Under the pieces are notes generated by a model. The model made no database searches and had not been told where the DNA came from. It saw nothing but the letters and a program-made list of their open reading frames with translations. From Pseudomonas fluorescens (GTDB lineage Bacteria > Pseudomonadota > Gammaproteobacteria > Pseudomonadales > Pseudomonadaceae), in contig NZ_CABVIR010000006.1 of NCBI RefSeq assembly GCF_902498065.1, forward strand, positions 186,001 to 250,000: a stretch of 64,000 nucleotides of DNA. The letters run 5' to 3'. Every line of letters begins with the position of its first letter. The first letter of the stretch is position 1. Of this stretch, positions 1 to 7,423 are shown piece after piece. The translations under genes were made by a program, and so were the position numbers.

Positions 1-1
1 G

Positions 2-772
2 TACGGCGGCGAGTTTCCGCGGGATGTGGAAAAACTGGTTGAGCTGCCGGGGATCGGCCTGTCCACGGCCGGCGCCATCGCCAGCCTGAGCATGGGCCTG
101 CGGGCGCCGATCCTCGATGGCAACGTCAAACGCGTCCTGGCGCGGTTTACGGCGCAAGAGGGTTATCCAGGCGAGCCGAAGGTCGCCAAACAGCTGTGGG
201 CGAACGCAGAGCGCTTCACGCCCCATGATCGGGTCAACGCCTACACCCAGGCAATGATGGATCTGGGCGCCACGCTCTGTACCCGCAGCAAACCGAGCTG
301 CCTGCTGTGCCCGCTGGAAAAGGGCTGTGAAGCGCACATGCTCGGCCTGGAAACCCGCTACCCGGTCCCCAAACCGCGCAAAGCCGTGCCACAGAAGCGT
401 ACGCTGATGCCGATGCTCGCCAACGGCGAAGGCGCGATTCTGCTTTACCGTCGCCCTTCCACGGGCTTGTGGGGCGGCCTCTGGAGCCTGCCGGAACTCG
501 ACGACCTCGACGACCTGCAACATCTGGCTTCGCAACACTCGCTGGAACTGGGTAGCCAACAAGCGCTGCCGAGCCTGGTGCACACCTTCAGTCATTTTCA
601 GTTGTCCATCGAACCCTGGCTGGTTCAGGTCCAAGAGGCCGGCCATCACGTGGCCGAGGCCGACTGGCTCTGGTATAACCTCGCCACCCCGCCGCGCCTG
701 GGCCTTGCCGCCCCGGTCAAAACCTTGCTCGAACGCGCGGCCGCCGTATTGAACGCAGGAGAGTCGTCATGA
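2..772 (+). CDS. mutY: Adenine DNA glycosylase MutY, 3' part (cut by window start)
   Basis: MutY removes adenine mispaired with 8-oxoguanine or guanine in base excision repair. The reading frame is open from base 2, so the N-terminal part (about 100 residues of a roughly 355-residue protein) lies outside the window. Visible are the helix-hairpin-helix LPGIGLSTAGAI, the catalytic Asp in ILDGNVKRV, and the [4Fe-4S] cluster motif C-x6-C-x2-C-x5-C (CTRSKPSCLLCPLEKGC). The C-terminal half is the Nudix-like domain that recognises 8-oxoG. The stop codon overlaps the yggX start by four bases (ATGA), which indicates co-translation, as is usual in gamma-proteobacteria. Confidence 0.97.
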   Translation, partial: YGGEFPRDVEKLVELPGIGLSTAGAIASLSMGLRAPILDGNVKRVLARFTAQEGYPGEPKVAKQLWANAERFTPHDRVNAYTQAMMDLGATLCTRSKPSCLLCPLEKGCEAHMLGLETRYPVPKPRKAVPQKRTLMPMLANGEGAILLYRRPSTGLWGGLWSLPELDDLDDLQHLASQHSLELGSQQALPSLVHTFSHFQLSIEPWLVQVQEAGHHVAEADWLWYNLATPPRLGLAAPVKTLLERAAAVLNAGESS

Positions 773-1041
773 CCCGCACCATCATGTGCCGCAAGTACAA
801 AGAAGAATTGCCCGCCCTGGAGCGCGCTCCATTCCCGGGCGCCAAAGGTCAGGACATTTTTGACCACGTCTCGGCCAAGGCCTGGGCCGACTGGCAGAAA
901 CACCAGACCCTGCTGATCAACGAAAAACGCCTGAACATGATGAACGCCGAAGACCGCAAATACCTTCAGGGCGAGATGGACAAGTACTTCTCCGGCGAGG
1001 AATACGCCAAGGCTGACGGCTACGTTCCGCCGGCTGAGTAA
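769..1041 (+). CDS. yggX: Fe(2+)-trafficking / oxidative damage protection protein YggX
   Basis: This is a complete 90-residue protein of the normal family length. It starts with MTRTIMCRKYKEELPAL, which carries the single conserved Cys near the N-terminus, and contains the family segments KAWADWQKHQTLLINEKRLN and DRKYLQGEMDKYF. YggX is a small cytoplasmic protein linked to labile iron handling and protection of Fe-S enzymes. Its partner mutY encodes an Fe-S enzyme, and the ATGA overlap shows they form one operon. The short distance to tRNA-Phe matches the usual Pseudomonas arrangement. Confidence 0.97.
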   Translation: MTRTIMCRKYKEELPALERAPFPGAKGQDIFDHVSAKAWADWQKHQTLLINEKRLNMMNAEDRKYLQGEMDKYFSGEEYAKADGYVPPAE

Positions 1042-1105
1042 TCCTGCATTTTCGAGGGTCGGAACGTAAGCGACGGTAATAATTAAATATTTTTTGAAAA
1101 CTTGC

Positions 1106-1134
1106 TTGACGACCCCCTGAAAAACCAGTTTAAT
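1106..1134 (+). promoter_or_regulatory. Sigma-70 promoter of tRNA-Phe
   Basis: A -35 hexamer TTGACG (1106-1111) and a -10 hexamer TTTAAT (1129-1134) are separated by 17 bp. A GC-rich discriminator (gcgcccc) follows, and mature tRNA-Phe begins 11 bp after the -10. A GC-rich discriminator is typical of stable-RNA promoters under stringent control. Confidence 0.75.
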
Positions 1135-1144
1135 GCGCCCCGTT

Positions 1145-1220
1145 GCCCAGATAGCTCAGTCGGTAGAGCAGGGGATTGAAAATCCCCGTGTCGGCGGTTC
1201 GATTCCGTCTCTGGGCACCA
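1145..1220 (+). tRNA. tRNA-Phe (anticodon GAA)
   Basis: This 76-nt cloverleaf has acceptor arms gcccaga/tctgggc, the D-loop box TAGCTCAGTCGGTAGAGCA, the anticodon GAA at 1178-1180 within the stem ggggattGAAaatcccc, the T-loop GGTTCGATTCC and an encoded CCA end. A strong promoter lies directly upstream and an intrinsic terminator directly downstream, so it is a single-gene transcription unit. Confidence 0.98.
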
Positions 1221-1224
1221 AATA

Positions 1225-1280
1225 CCGAAAACCCTGAATCGCAAGATTCAGGGTTTTTTTATGCCCGGGATTTGGTGGGC
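1225..1280 (+). repeat. 56-bp direct repeat, copy 1 (tRNA-Phe terminator region)
   Basis: This segment runs from ccgaaaaccctg to gatttggtgggc and matches 3477-3532 at 55 of 56 positions by eye (single difference G to T at 1253/3505). The two copies bracket the oxygenase and permease genes. The repeat begins a few bases after the tRNA CCA end. It therefore duplicates the terminator rather than the tRNA body. Confidence 0.9.
1228..1260 (+). terminator. Intrinsic terminator of tRNA-Phe
   Basis: The 13-bp stem aaaaccctgaatc/gattcagggtttt with a GCAA tetraloop is followed by a T run. It is part of a 56-bp segment that recurs almost perfectly at 3477-3532. Confidence 0.9.
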
Positions 1281-1517
1281 ACTGTTCCAGTCACTATCGA
1301 AGCGCCGGACAAAGCATCAATTCCCCACGTCCTGTCACCACGCCAGCAAGCGCCTGCAAAGCTTTCCGCAGCTGAGTATCAACAGTCTCTCGGGCCTACC
1401 GGAACGCTCCGTATGCTTTAACGGAAATGGATGACATACGCAGACCATTGGATTGGGCAGTATCGGGTGAGGAGCTGCCGCATAACCGGGAGCAGATACA
1501 CAACAGGGATGTAGACA

Positions 1518-2597
1518 ATGACTGACGCCATCAAACAGGACGTCGAAAACGCTGAGCTTTTTACTGAGCAGGAAATCAGAATTTTCAGCTTTGATATTCG
1601 GCAGTCAATATTGCTTCACAGGTTCACCGAAGAACTGGCCGCCATCGGCGGGCCACAGGCACCAGGCGCCGAGTCCAAAGCCTCTCTGGCAGCCACCGAA
1701 TTAAAGTTCTCGTTTTCGACAGACCAAAGCGAACTGCTGGCGGCCTACTCCAATGGCCTTGTTTGCGTGTTGATCTTTGAAGGGCTGCAAAAAATCACCG
1801 ATGCCAGCCCTCCAAATGAACTGCCAGACCTGGCATCCCTGGAAAATCGACACGACGTCCTTCGCCTGGCGGCCCGTAATCAGATCTTGTTGAAACTGGT
1901 GGATAACAGTGCCTTTGCCTATGACATGGACAACGAAGGAAACCTGGTTCGATTGGTCGCCAACTTCAAAGGTGGCGGGCTCGCCAAAATCAATGCCGAG
2001 CCTGAAATCAAAGAATTGAGTTCTCATTCCGGCCTCGCGCTTGGCCCGCATACCGAGGCGCCTTACTGGTGCGCCGTGAACGCGAAAGACGGGCACTCGC
2101 CCTCTCCGTCCTCGCTCATACTTTCCGCCCTGTGGAACCCGAGTCTGGAACCTACACGAGTCATTCCGCTGCCTCCCATTCTGGAAAAAATCGGCGTCAC
2201 CCACTGCCTGGCACTGACCACGGGCAACTTTCAATTCACTCGTAGCGACTCTTTTGTCAGTGGCAAAGGGGAAGATGGCCGCAACGTTTCGATTCTGGAA
2301 TTTGACGACAAGGTCGGGTTCGCAGCCCGCTTCAACTCGTATCGCTTTTCCGTTAACGACAACGCCTCGAATTTTGTCAAAACGGCCTACGCCGCCCTTT
2401 GCCAGGGGGTAGGCGAAGCAACTCCAGTCGAGTACACGCTGACGCAAGAGTCGGCCATGGTCATCAATAACGTCCGGGCCCTGCACTGTCGCGATGTCAT
2501 CAAGGACAACAGACGGGTCCTGGTTCGTATTTTCGGGCTTTCAAAATTTTCTTCCCCTGTCGTTATTTCAGAGGATCCGTTACTGCTGCAGGGCTGA
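1518..2597 (+). CDS. TauD/TfdA or clavaminate-synthase-like Fe(II)/2-oxoglutarate oxygenase
   Basis: This 359-residue protein has the signature of the clavaminate synthase/TauD superfamily. The proximal facial-triad motif is H178-x-E180 in LALGPHTEAPY. The distal His is H323 in INNVRALHCRD, followed by R332/R333 and R338, where the family binds 2-oxoglutarate. Such enzymes hydroxylate or desaturate amino acids and other small molecules, so the substrate cannot be read from sequence. The next gene encodes a TauE/SafE-type permease, and both lie between copies of the 56-bp repeat. The family assignment is firm; involvement in sulfonate metabolism would be a guess. Confidence 0.75.
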   Translation: MTDAIKQDVENAELFTEQEIRIFSFDIRQSILLHRFTEELAAIGGPQAPGAESKASLAATELKFSFSTDQSELLAAYSNGLVCVLIFEGLQKITDASPPNELPDLASLENRHDVLRLAARNQILLKLVDNSAFAYDMDNEGNLVRLVANFKGGGLAKINAEPEIKELSSHSGLALGPHTEAPYWCAVNAKDGHSPSPSSLILSALWNPSLEPTRVIPLPPILEKIGVTHCLALTTGNFQFTRSDSFVSGKGEDGRNVSILEFDDKVGFAARFNSYRFSVNDNASNFVKTAYAALCQGVGEATPVEYTLTQESAMVINNVRALHCRDVIKDNRRVLVRIFGLSKFSSPVVISEDPLLLQG

Positions 2598-2669
2598 TTT
2601 TTAAGTGTTCAAGATGCTGAAGGACCGGTCATGTGATTACTGGCCAATAACTATAAAAGAGGGAATGAA

Positions 2670-3461
2670 ATGTCTTGGGATTTAATAGGCATGTTGGCGC
2701 TTGTCGCTTTTTTCGCCGGTTTTTTTGATGCGATTGCCGGTGGTGGAGGCTTGATCACCTTGCCTGCATTGTTTCTGGCCGGCGTAGATCCGATCAGTGC
2801 TATTGCAACGAACAAGTTCCAGGCCGCTTCGGCAACTGTTTCGGCAACGGTAACCTTTGCTCGCAAAGGTATGATCGAGTGGCGCGAAGGCCGTTTTCTG
2901 GTGATCTGCGGATTTATTGGCGGCGCCAGTGGTGCCTTGCTGGTCAGCTCTGTTGATAAGCGCTATCTGGAAGTTTGCGTGCCTGTGATGCTGATTTTGG
3001 TGGCCATCTATTTTTCGCTCTCACCAAAGCTGGCCAATGAAGATCGACGCAAGAGAATCGGTATTCTGCTTTTTTCTTTTACCGTGGCGCCGATCCTGGG
3101 CTTTTACGACGGTATATTTGGCCCCGGCGTGGGCTCTTTCTTTATTGTCGGTTTTGTACTTCTCTGCGGCCTGGGCATGATGCGGGCCATGAGTTTTACC
3201 AAACTGGCCAACGCCTCATGCAACCTGGGTTCTTTGTCGGTCTTCATTACCAAAGGTGTGATTATTTGGCCGATTGCCATAGCCATGGCTTTGGCGGCCT
3301 TCATCGGTGCTCAATTGGGTGCGCGAGCCGCTGTTCGCGTCGGTCCACGGCTGATCAAACCCATGTTGATCGTGGTCTGCTGCGCCTTGGCCATCAAGCT
3401 GCTGAGCGTAGAAAGCAATCCCTTGCGCGTTGCGGTCCTTAAGTCGGTGGCTTCGCTGTGA
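2670..3461 (+). CDS. TSUP (TauE/SafE) family permease
   Basis: This 263-residue polytopic membrane protein has about eight hydrophobic segments. Its N-terminal half carries the family pattern GFFDAIAGGGGLITLPALF followed by ATNKFQ, and its second half repeats it as FYDGIFGPGVGSFF and FTKLANASCN. The internal duplication is typical of YfcA/TauE-type exporters of sulfite, sulfoacetate or related organic anions. It starts 72 bp after the oxygenase gene, with aaagaggg as a good ribosome binding site, so the two probably work together. The cargo is not known. Confidence 0.85.
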   Translation: MSWDLIGMLALVAFFAGFFDAIAGGGGLITLPALFLAGVDPISAIATNKFQAASATVSATVTFARKGMIEWREGRFLVICGFIGGASGALLVSSVDKRYLEVCVPVMLILVAIYFSLSPKLANEDRRKRIGILLFSFTVAPILGFYDGIFGPGVGSFFIVGFVLLCGLGMMRAMSFTKLANASCNLGSLSVFITKGVIIWPIAIAMALAAFIGAQLGARAAVRVGPRLIKPMLIVVCCALAIKLLSVESNPLRVAVLKSVASL

Positions 3462-3476
3462 TTACGGCCCCCACTC

Positions 3477-3532
3477 CCGAAAACCCTGAATCGCAAGATT
3501 CAGGTTTTTTTTATGCCCGGGATTTGGTGGGC
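3477..3532 (+). repeat. 56-bp direct repeat, copy 2, still a terminator hairpin
   Basis: This is the second copy of the tRNA-Phe terminator segment. It keeps the stem accctgaatc/gattcaggt and a run of eight T, so it also terminates the permease transcript. The bases before it (ccccactcc) resemble the tRNA end gcaccaaatacc only weakly. Confidence 0.88.
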
Positions 3533-3578
3533 TCGGTTTTCATCCAGGTGCGCGATGCTTTTGCCTCTTCACTCGCCC

Positions 3579-4028
3579 CTATTCGGCGCTGTTCCAATGA
3601 AAGACCAGATTGCGGGCCGCACCGCTTCCCACATCAGCCGTATCGCGTCGTTCCTCGCCATTGCGCGTTGCGACAATGGTGTACTTGCCCGGCGGCAATT
3701 GAACGTACACCAGCGGGCCAGCCTCACTCAGGGTGAGCACGGTTTGCCCTTGGGCTTTCTGAATGGCCACGTCTACATCGGGGACGTATTTATTCTCCGG
3801 CCCGATCGCAAACGTCATGTGCAGGTTGTAACCCGTGGTCTGCTGGATAGCCTTCGCCTCATCCTCGCCGACGCCACCGGAAAGATAGGTAATCCCGTTT
3901 TGCTCCTGCCGTTGAACTTGCACGCCTGAGCTGTCGATGGGTTCAAGACTGGCCGCCTGCAGCATGACGGGAAACATCAACAGCCCCACGGCGGCGAACG
4001 GCAGAATGAATGCATGGACATGTTTCAT
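3579..4028 (-). CDS. Small secreted protein of unknown function
   Basis: The protein is 149 residues from the preferred start at 4028 (MKHVHAF); an in-frame ATG three codons upstream at 4037 is possible. The N-terminus is a clear signal peptide (MKHVHAFILPF followed by a hydrophobic core and LQAAS), so it is periplasmic. The C-terminal part (VYVQLPPGKYTIVAT, then RNLVFHW) has the beta-sandwich look of carboxypeptidase-regulatory-like domains, where PPGKYTI is the typical turn. No catalytic motif is visible. It is a single gene facing the repeat at 3477. Confidence 0.7.
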   Translation of the reverse strand: MKHVHAFILPFAAVGLLMFPVMLQAASLEPIDSSGVQVQRQEQNGITYLSGGVGEDEAKAIQQTTGYNLHMTFAIGPENKYVPDVDVAIQKAQGQTVLTLSEAGPLVYVQLPPGKYTIVATRNGEERRDTADVGSGAARNLVFHWNSAE

Positions 4029-4114
4029 GATGGGCACTCCCGGGTTCCGCAGAACCCATTCGTTACCTTATTTTTGATTTCCCTGTGTCCGGGCGGTTTT
4101 AGATTGATTGGATC

Positions 4115-4579
4115 TTGGGACCACTGCGAAATGGACTACGCGTTGTATTCCTCCAGTACGCACTGCGTCACGAATTGGGCTGGACCCACTATCGCAGACT
4201 CCTGCGAATAGATAAGGACCACGCTCGTCGCTGGTACATGAACGAATCAGCCATTCAAAACTGGTCATCCCGCGCCCTGGAACGCCAGATCAACACCCTC
4301 TACTACGAACGCCTGCTGACAAGCCGCGACCGACCTGCCGTCAAACAGGAAGCCACCACTCATATCCAAAAACTGAATGCACACCCTCGGGACTTCAGAG
4401 ATCCGGTGATGCTGGAGTTTCTTGGCTCGACCAACGCAGGGTCAACTCAGGAAACCAATCTCGAACAGGCACTGATCCATCAGCTTCAAGCCTTCCTCCT
4501 TGAGCTGGAACTACGCGCGAAACTGGGCAGGGAACAGGCAGCAATTGAGGAGCGGCTGCTCGATCAGGTCCCCTTATAA
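4115..4579 (+). pseudogene. Fragment of a DUF1016 (YhcG-type) PD-(D/E)XK nuclease family gene
   Basis: Residues 18-120 match the N-terminal half of the DUF1016/YhcG family as I know it: LGWTHYRRLLRIDK, NWSSRALERQINTLYYERLL, DFRDPVMLEFLG and LEQALIHQLQAFLLEL. The family's beginning and the whole C-terminal nuclease half, normally starting right after FLLELG, are missing. The last 30 residues do not resemble the family. The gene is therefore a remnant truncated at both ends. The start at 4115 is arbitrary. Confidence 0.7.
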
Positions 4580-4648
4580 CCGCGGATCGATTGTTCATAA
4601 GCGGTGTGAAGACTATCGTTGGCAGCTAACCGCAAAGGTCCGAAGTCG

Positions 4649-5629
4649 ATGAATTTTCAGGACACGTCACTGGCGCCCACTCAAATCGAGTTGCCGCTGC
4701 CAGCCTCCGTTTCGGGCGAACCGTTCAAGGAGCCCGCCGCAGACGGTTTCATCCTGGGCGGCTTCACTTGGCGACATGCCTCTCAGGACATTGCGCGCCC
4801 GGTCGTCATCATCAACGCCGCCACCTCGGTCCGCTGCCGGCATTACTCACGATTCGCCGATTACCTGTTCGCCAACGGCTTCGACGTCATCACCTACGAT
4901 TACCGCGGCATCGGCGAATCACGCCCTGCGTCATTGAAAAATCTCGACGCCTCATGGACCGACTGGGGCGCGCTGGATTTCGAGGCGATGCTCAAGCGCG
5001 CTCAGCGCGAGTTTCCCGGTCAGCCCATCGATGTCGTCGGCCACAGCTTTGGTGGCTGCGCAGCGGGCCTGGGAGCCTCAGGGCATCTGATCCGGCGCCT
5101 GGTGACCGTCGGTGCGCAATTCGCCTACTGGCGCGACTACGCGCCCGCTCATCGCTGGCGGATGTTCGGCAAGTGGCACGTGGTGATGCCGCTGCTCACG
5201 ATGCTCTGTGGTTATTTCCCCGGCAAACGCCTCGGCTGGCTGGAAGACACACCCGCCGGCGTGGTTCGCGACTGGAGCACGCCCACCGCCCGCTACGAGA
5301 CGCGCCCCAGCGGTCGCGTGATTGCCGCGAAAACCTGCCAGCTACCCTTCGCGTCGATGACTGCCAAAACCCTGGCCATCAGCATCACTGACGATCCCTA
5401 CGGTACGATCCCGGCCATCGAACGCCTGCTCGACTACTTCAGCGGCGGTACGAACACCCACTGGCGAATCGCCCCCGAAGACATTGGCGAAGCAGAAGTC
5501 GGACATTTCGCCTTTTTTCGTAGCGCATACCAAGCCACACTATGGCCCATTGCATTGTCCTGGCTGCAAAGCGGAGAACTGCCCCCCGATACCCCCGGGC
5601 GGACAGTGCCGCGCAGCGAGTCCTTTTAA
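4649..5629 (+). CDS. Alpha/beta hydrolase
   Basis: This 326-residue protein from ATG 4649 (the frame extends 10 codons up to a TTG) has an alpha/beta-hydrolase fold. The strand-turn VVIINAATSVRCRHY is followed by ITYDYRGIGES, the nucleophile elbow VVGHSFGGCA, the late acidic region ISITDDPYGT and the final His in VGHFAFFR. Together these give a plausible Ser-Asp-His triad. There is no signal peptide, so it is cytoplasmic. The substrate is unknown. It ends 19 bp before the following small gene and may be co-transcribed with it. Confidence 0.8.
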   Translation: MNFQDTSLAPTQIELPLPASVSGEPFKEPAADGFILGGFTWRHASQDIARPVVIINAATSVRCRHYSRFADYLFANGFDVITYDYRGIGESRPASLKNLDASWTDWGALDFEAMLKRAQREFPGQPIDVVGHSFGGCAAGLGASGHLIRRLVTVGAQFAYWRDYAPAHRWRMFGKWHVVMPLLTMLCGYFPGKRLGWLEDTPAGVVRDWSTPTARYETRPSGRVIAAKTCQLPFASMTAKTLAISITDDPYGTIPAIERLLDYFSGGTNTHWRIAPEDIGEAEVGHFAFFRSAYQATLWPIALSWLQSGELPPDTPGRTVPRSESF

Positions 5630-5648
5630 CGCACGACGGATCAAAACC

Positions 5649-6062
5649 ATGGCCTCCGCCAACAAGCAGCAAAAACGCGCCACCCGCGCCAAAGCCAAGG
5701 CCAAGCAGAACCGCACCCAACGGGCTGCTGCGCCGGTCGAGCTGGACCCGAACGATGATCGCATCGACTTTGAATCGGTGGACCTCACCGAACTGTTCAA
5801 GAAAATGATCGACGCTGAAAAAATCAGTCAGCAAGCCATGTGCATCGCTTTCCTTGAAGACCCATTGCTGGAACTGGTGTACGAGCAGGAAGGCGAAGAA
5901 GGCGCAATGGACTTCATCCTCGCCGCGCTGATCGAGTACCGCCAATGGTCCACCGAAGTCGACGAAGCCGGTGCCCTGGCGTGGATCGAATCCCCGGCCT
6001 TCCAGGCTGATTATGTGGCGGCGTCCGACGTGATCGCAGCCCAAACCCAACAGAAAAACTGA
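5649..6062 (+). CDS. Hypothetical protein, tandem paralogue 1
   Basis: The protein is 137 residues from ATG 5649 (the open frame continues upstream but lacks family similarity there). It opens with a very basic stretch (MASANKQQKRATRAKAKAKQ) and continues as an acidic helical domain (DLTELFKKMIDAEK, FILAALIEYRQWST, ALAWIESPAFQADY). The next gene has the same plan. The basic N-terminus suggests nucleic acid or ribosome contact, which is inference only. I do not recognise a named family. Confidence 0.75.
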   Translation: MASANKQQKRATRAKAKAKQNRTQRAAAPVELDPNDDRIDFESVDLTELFKKMIDAEKISQQAMCIAFLEDPLLELVYEQEGEEGAMDFILAALIEYRQWSTEVDEAGALAWIESPAFQADYVAASDVIAAQTQQKN

Positions 6063-6068
6063 GCTCCC

Positions 6069-6521
6069 ATGGCCTCCCTGAACAAGCAACAGAAACGCGC
6101 CAAACGCGCCAAGATCAAAGCCAGACAGATCAACATCCACGGCAGAAAACCCGCCGCGCTGGACGATGACCTGGGCGACATCGGCGAGCCGATCCCGGAA
6201 TACACCCTGGCGATGTTCAGCAAAATGCGCGACGCGGAAGCCACCAGCCGCAACGACATGCTGCTGACCCTGCTGACGAACCTCGCGCAGATCATCAGCG
6301 ACCAGCCTGAACTGCTGGACATGGAAAACGCTGACAACGAAGCCATGGCCGCCACCCACCTCGCCGCCGACATGCTGATCGACTACCGCATGTGGGCCGA
6401 CGGCATGGACCGCGACACCGCACAAGCGTGGCTGACCGACCCGCAGTTCATCACCGACTTCGGCGATGCGCTGGACAGTTATCGCCAGTCGCTGGACGCG
6501 CAGGAAGAAAAAGCCGAGTAA
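6069..6521 (+). CDS. Hypothetical protein, tandem paralogue 2
   Basis: This 150-residue protein begins six bases after paralogue 1. It shares the start MAS-NKQQKRA-RAK, the middle MRDAEATSRNDML (against MIDAEKISQQAMC), and the end IDYRMWADGMDRDTAQAWLTDP (against IEYRQWSTEVDEAGALAWIESP). The pair therefore arose by tandem duplication and has diverged. A strong terminator follows at 6541. Function is unknown. Confidence 0.78.
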   Translation: MASLNKQQKRAKRAKIKARQINIHGRKPAALDDDLGDIGEPIPEYTLAMFSKMRDAEATSRNDMLLTLLTNLAQIISDQPELLDMENADNEAMAATHLAADMLIDYRMWADGMDRDTAQAWLTDPQFITDFGDALDSYRQSLDAQEEKAE

Positions 6522-6540
6522 GCACCACCGTCAGAAACAA

Positions 6541-6577
6541 AAACGGCCGCTCGTCATCACTGACAGCGGCCGTTTTT
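6541..6577 (+). terminator. Intrinsic terminator after the paralogue pair
   Basis: The stem aaacggccgct/agcggccgttt (6541-6551 and 6565-6575) is followed by a T run. Confidence 0.9.
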
Positions 6578-6636
6578 TATGGAGGCCATCTCTCAAAAAT
6601 CTCTATGACCTTTCGTCAGAGACCGCGTATATCCCA

Positions 6637-6664
6637 TTGACATATCCCCGCTGGATTCTATTCT
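6637..6664 (+). promoter_or_regulatory. Promoter of the VapBC pair
   Basis: A consensus -35 TTGACA (6637-6642) is separated by 16 bp from TATTCT (6659-6664), 40 bp before the antitoxin start. Confidence 0.6.
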
Positions 6665-6703
6665 TTGGGTTCACAACAACCGCAGAAACGCAGGAGGCCA
6701 AAA

Positions 6704-6934
6704 ATGGAACAGACCACCCTTTTCATGAGCAATCGAAGCCAGGCCGTCCGCCTTCCCAAAGCTGTTGCAATGCCGAACGATGTAAAACGAGTCAACGTAG
6801 TCGCCGTCGGCAGGGCTCGCATCATCACGCCGGCAGACGAAACATGGGATAGCTGGTTCGACGGTGATGGAGTGAGCACGGACTTTATGACCCATCGCGA
6901 CCAACCCGCGGATCAGGAGCGTGAGTCGTTCTGA
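6704..6934 (+). CDS. vapB: VapB-family antitoxin
   Basis: The protein is 76 residues from ATG 6704, preceded by the ribosome binding site caggagg. The N-terminal half is an AbrB/MazE-like swapped-hairpin DNA-binding domain (TTLFMSNRSQAVRLPKAV, the usual VapB/VagC start). The C-terminal tail (WDSWFDGDGVSTDFM) would thread into the PIN toxin and inhibit it. It overlaps the toxin start by one base, as is typical for translationally coupled type II pairs. It is expected to autorepress its own promoter. Confidence 0.92.
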   Translation: MEQTTLFMSNRSQAVRLPKAVAMPNDVKRVNVVAVGRARIITPADETWDSWFDGDGVSTDFMTHRDQPADQERESF

Positions 6935-7341
6935 TGATCAAGTTCATGCTCGACACCAACATCTGCATCTTCACCATCAAGAACAAACCGCAAATCGTAA
7001 GAGAAGCTTTCAACCTTCATGACGGACAGTTGTGCATCAGTACGGTGACGCTGATGGAGCTGATCTACGGTGCCGAAAAATCTGCGGCCCCCGAAAAGAA
7101 TATCGCTGTTGTTGAGGGGTTCGCAGCACGTCTTGAAGTTTTGCCTTTCGACAATGAAGCAGCTGCGCACACCGGAATGATTAGATCCGAACTGGCAAAG
7201 GCTGGAACGCCCATAGGCCCCTATGACCAGATGATTGCCGGGCACGCGCGCTCACGTGGATTAGTTGTCGTAACCAACAACCGGCGAGAGTTCGAGCGGG
7301 TTTCTGGATTACGTGTAGAAGACTGGGTTCACCCCGATTGA
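6934..7341 (+). CDS. vapC: VapC-family PIN-domain ribonuclease toxin
   Basis: This 135-residue PIN-domain protein has the acidic active-site set: Asp7 in FMLDTNICIF, Glu in STVTLMELIYG, Asp in IGPYDQMIAGHA and the late VVTNNRREF motif. VapC toxins cut specific RNAs (often initiator tRNA or rRNA) when VapB is degraded. Length and layout are normal and all key residues are present, so the toxin looks intact. Confidence 0.93.
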   Translation: MIKFMLDTNICIFTIKNKPQIVREAFNLHDGQLCISTVTLMELIYGAEKSAAPEKNIAVVEGFAARLEVLPFDNEAAAHTGMIRSELAKAGTPIGPYDQMIAGHARSRGLVVVTNNRREFERVSGLRVEDWVHPD

Positions 7342-7361
7342 ATCACCAACAGATGAAAGCA

Positions 7362-7397
7362 AAAACGACCGCGATCAATTCAGATGGCGGTCGTTTT
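7362..7397. terminator. Bidirectional terminator between vapC and gabP
   Basis: The arms aaaacgaccgc and gcggtcgtttt (7362-7372 and 7387-7397) have A and T tracts on both sides and serve the two convergent genes. Confidence 0.85.
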
Positions 7398-7423
7398 CGG
7401 TACATCAACAGTGGACGTAAAAC

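Noticed and set aside
1176..1421. 81-codon frame overlapping tRNA-Phe
   Set aside because: It runs through the tRNA and terminator. The part NPESQDSGFFYARDLVG is just the translated 56-bp repeat.
3458..3929. Two plus-strand frames after the second 56-bp repeat
   Set aside because: They translate the terminator repeat and the antisense of the small secreted protein gene.
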